Below, in pieces: positions 63,148-64,000 of a stretch of DNA of 64,000 nucleotides (within the stretch, counting starts at the first letter, position 1; every line of letters begins with the position of its first letter). Made by a program: the position numbers and the translations under genes. The notes below the pieces were generated by a model. The model was not told the DNA's origin, made no database searches, and saw only the letters and a list, made by a program, of their open reading frames with translations. Source of the DNA: Galeopsis tetrahit (Eukaryota; Streptophyta; Magnoliopsida; Lamiales; Lamiaceae); the NCBI GenBank assembly GCA_963675135.1, contig OY776122.1, positions 21,640,881 through 21,704,880 on the forward strand, given 5' to 3'.

Positions 63148-63855
63148 TGTCACCTAATAAGGAGTCGACACGTGTATAGGGGATAAGATAAAAGTGAAAG
63201 GATCAGACTATGAAATATGCTCTGAGGAGAAATCCTCTCGGGAGATCCCTTTGGAGGGAGCTACCGCCAAAGAGAAGCTTCCAGAAGAATTACTTTTGGA
63301 GGAAGTTCGTGAGCCTTGAATGTAGGGAGGTTCCGCTATTTTCGGCTTAGACTCGATAGAAAGTGGACCTTATCCTCTATTATCCGGGGAAACCAAGTCA
63401 AATAAAGAAGAGATATGGCCGAGTCTTCGGGAAGTGGAGGAAAGAAGGCTTCGTCCACTCCGCAGGACCGAGTCTGGCGGGTAGTTCCGGAAAAGGAGGA
63501 AGGTTTGACTTCCTCTCCAGCTAACATCTCTATAAATAGGTAAAATCGAGGAGATTTCCAGGTTAGACTCTCGTACATTACGCATTGACTAAACTGAATA
63601 CAATATACCTTTGGGAGATCTTTTAAGAACTGTTTTTCATATATTAAGGATCCCGAGATCCTTGGAGAGATTAATAGACTCTATACTGACTTAGGCATCG
63701 GAGTGTCCATGCCGGACTCCCCTCCGGCGTGTTCTTTGCAGGTTCTTGAAGGTTTTGAACGAAGGCAACACACTTGAAGCAATTATCCGTGTTTGAAGAA
63801 CAGGACGCTTAATCCCGAGGATATATAATCCTCTCGTGCAAATTTTGGCACATCA
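63148..63855 (+). repeat. 5' LTR of a plus-strand gypsy element
   Basis: Ends ...GGCACATCA at 63855, two bases before the primer site. TGTCAC at 63148 is a reasonable start (TG at 63132 is an alternative). TATA box inside. Not related by eye to the LTRs at 44935 or 7177. Confidence 0.75.
63531..63538 (+). promoter_or_regulatory. TATA box of the gypsy LTR
   Basis: TCTATAAATAGG, 325 bp before the LTR end. Confidence 0.7.
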
Positions 63856-63857
63856 AC

Positions 63858-63875
63858 TGGCGCCGTCTGTGGGAA
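63858..63875 (+). promoter_or_regulatory. primer-binding site
   Basis: TGGCGCCGTCTGTGGGAA, a very common plant gypsy primer site. Confidence 0.9.
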
Positions 63876-63918
63876 AGAGTTGAAAGATTTTCTCACGAAT
63901 TTCTACCTGTTTGAGCAA

Positions 63919-64000
63919 ATGGGTGGCGGAGACAAAACATCTATTTCTGGAAAGAAAAATCTTCCGGGTGAGAATCCCCCTTTGCCGATTGATCCCCCAC
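63919..64000 (+). CDS. Gag N-terminus, cut by the window end
   Basis: ATG 63 bp behind the LTR, MGGGDKTSISGKK..., open to the end of the window (27 codons). Its position directly after the primer site identifies it as the start of Gag; too short to classify further. Confidence 0.55.
   Translation, partial: MGGGDKTSISGKKNLPGENPPLPIDPP

Overview
This is nuclear DNA of a flowering plant, almost certainly a eudicot. It holds one interrupted, spliced plastid-type argininosuccinate synthase gene surrounded by Ty1/copia, Ty3/gypsy, CACTA, MULE, pogo-like, LINE and MITE sequences typical of intergenic plant DNA. The exact lineage cannot be told from the sequence. No tRNA, rRNA or CRISPR structures and no prokaryotic gene layout were seen.

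Layout. 1-620: end of an LTR from the same family as the intact Sirevirus-like element further right; it interrupts a pogo-like element (621-1447). 1933-5317: degenerate MULE transposase with a C-terminal OTU domain, minus strand. 5318-7176: no recognisable gene, one GC-rich patch. 7177-8115: probable plus-strand gypsy LTR. 8367-12620: decayed Ty1/copia element, minus strand. 13176-36519: a CACTA (En/Spm) element with matching ends and a TTC duplication. Nested inside it is a very young complete Sirevirus-type copia element (14674-30254) with practically identical LTRs, an ACACG duplication, and intact gag, pol and giant ORF3. The Sirevirus splits one CACTA gene; the other CACTA gene carries nonsense codons.

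38026-44652 is the only cellular gene recognised: ten exons that join in one open frame of 492 codons. Intron 2 holds a deleted pogo-like element, itself carrying a Stowaway-like MITE and a palindromic MITE. Intron 3 holds an inverted second copy of the palindromic MITE. The protein departs from the family at invariant substrate-binding positions. 44935-56783: complete Tat-lineage gypsy element inserted 282 bp after the stop codon. Its gag-pol is on the minus strand, and it carries an antisense, intron-containing extra gene with its own TATA box. 57012-60940: non-coding element with short terminal inverted repeats and a TA duplication. 61165-62914: 5'-truncated LINE with a perfect 16-bp target duplication and a 119-bp MITE inside. 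63148-64000: 5' LTR, primer-binding site and gag start of another plus-strand gypsy element running off the window.

The insertion order can be read directly: copia, then CACTA, then Sirevirus on the left; pogo-like element, then MITEs in the gene. The most notable signals are the altered active site of the synthase, the antisense gene of the Tat element, the very large intact Sirevirus ORF3, and a motif shared in opposite orientations by the Sirevirus LTR and its coding region.
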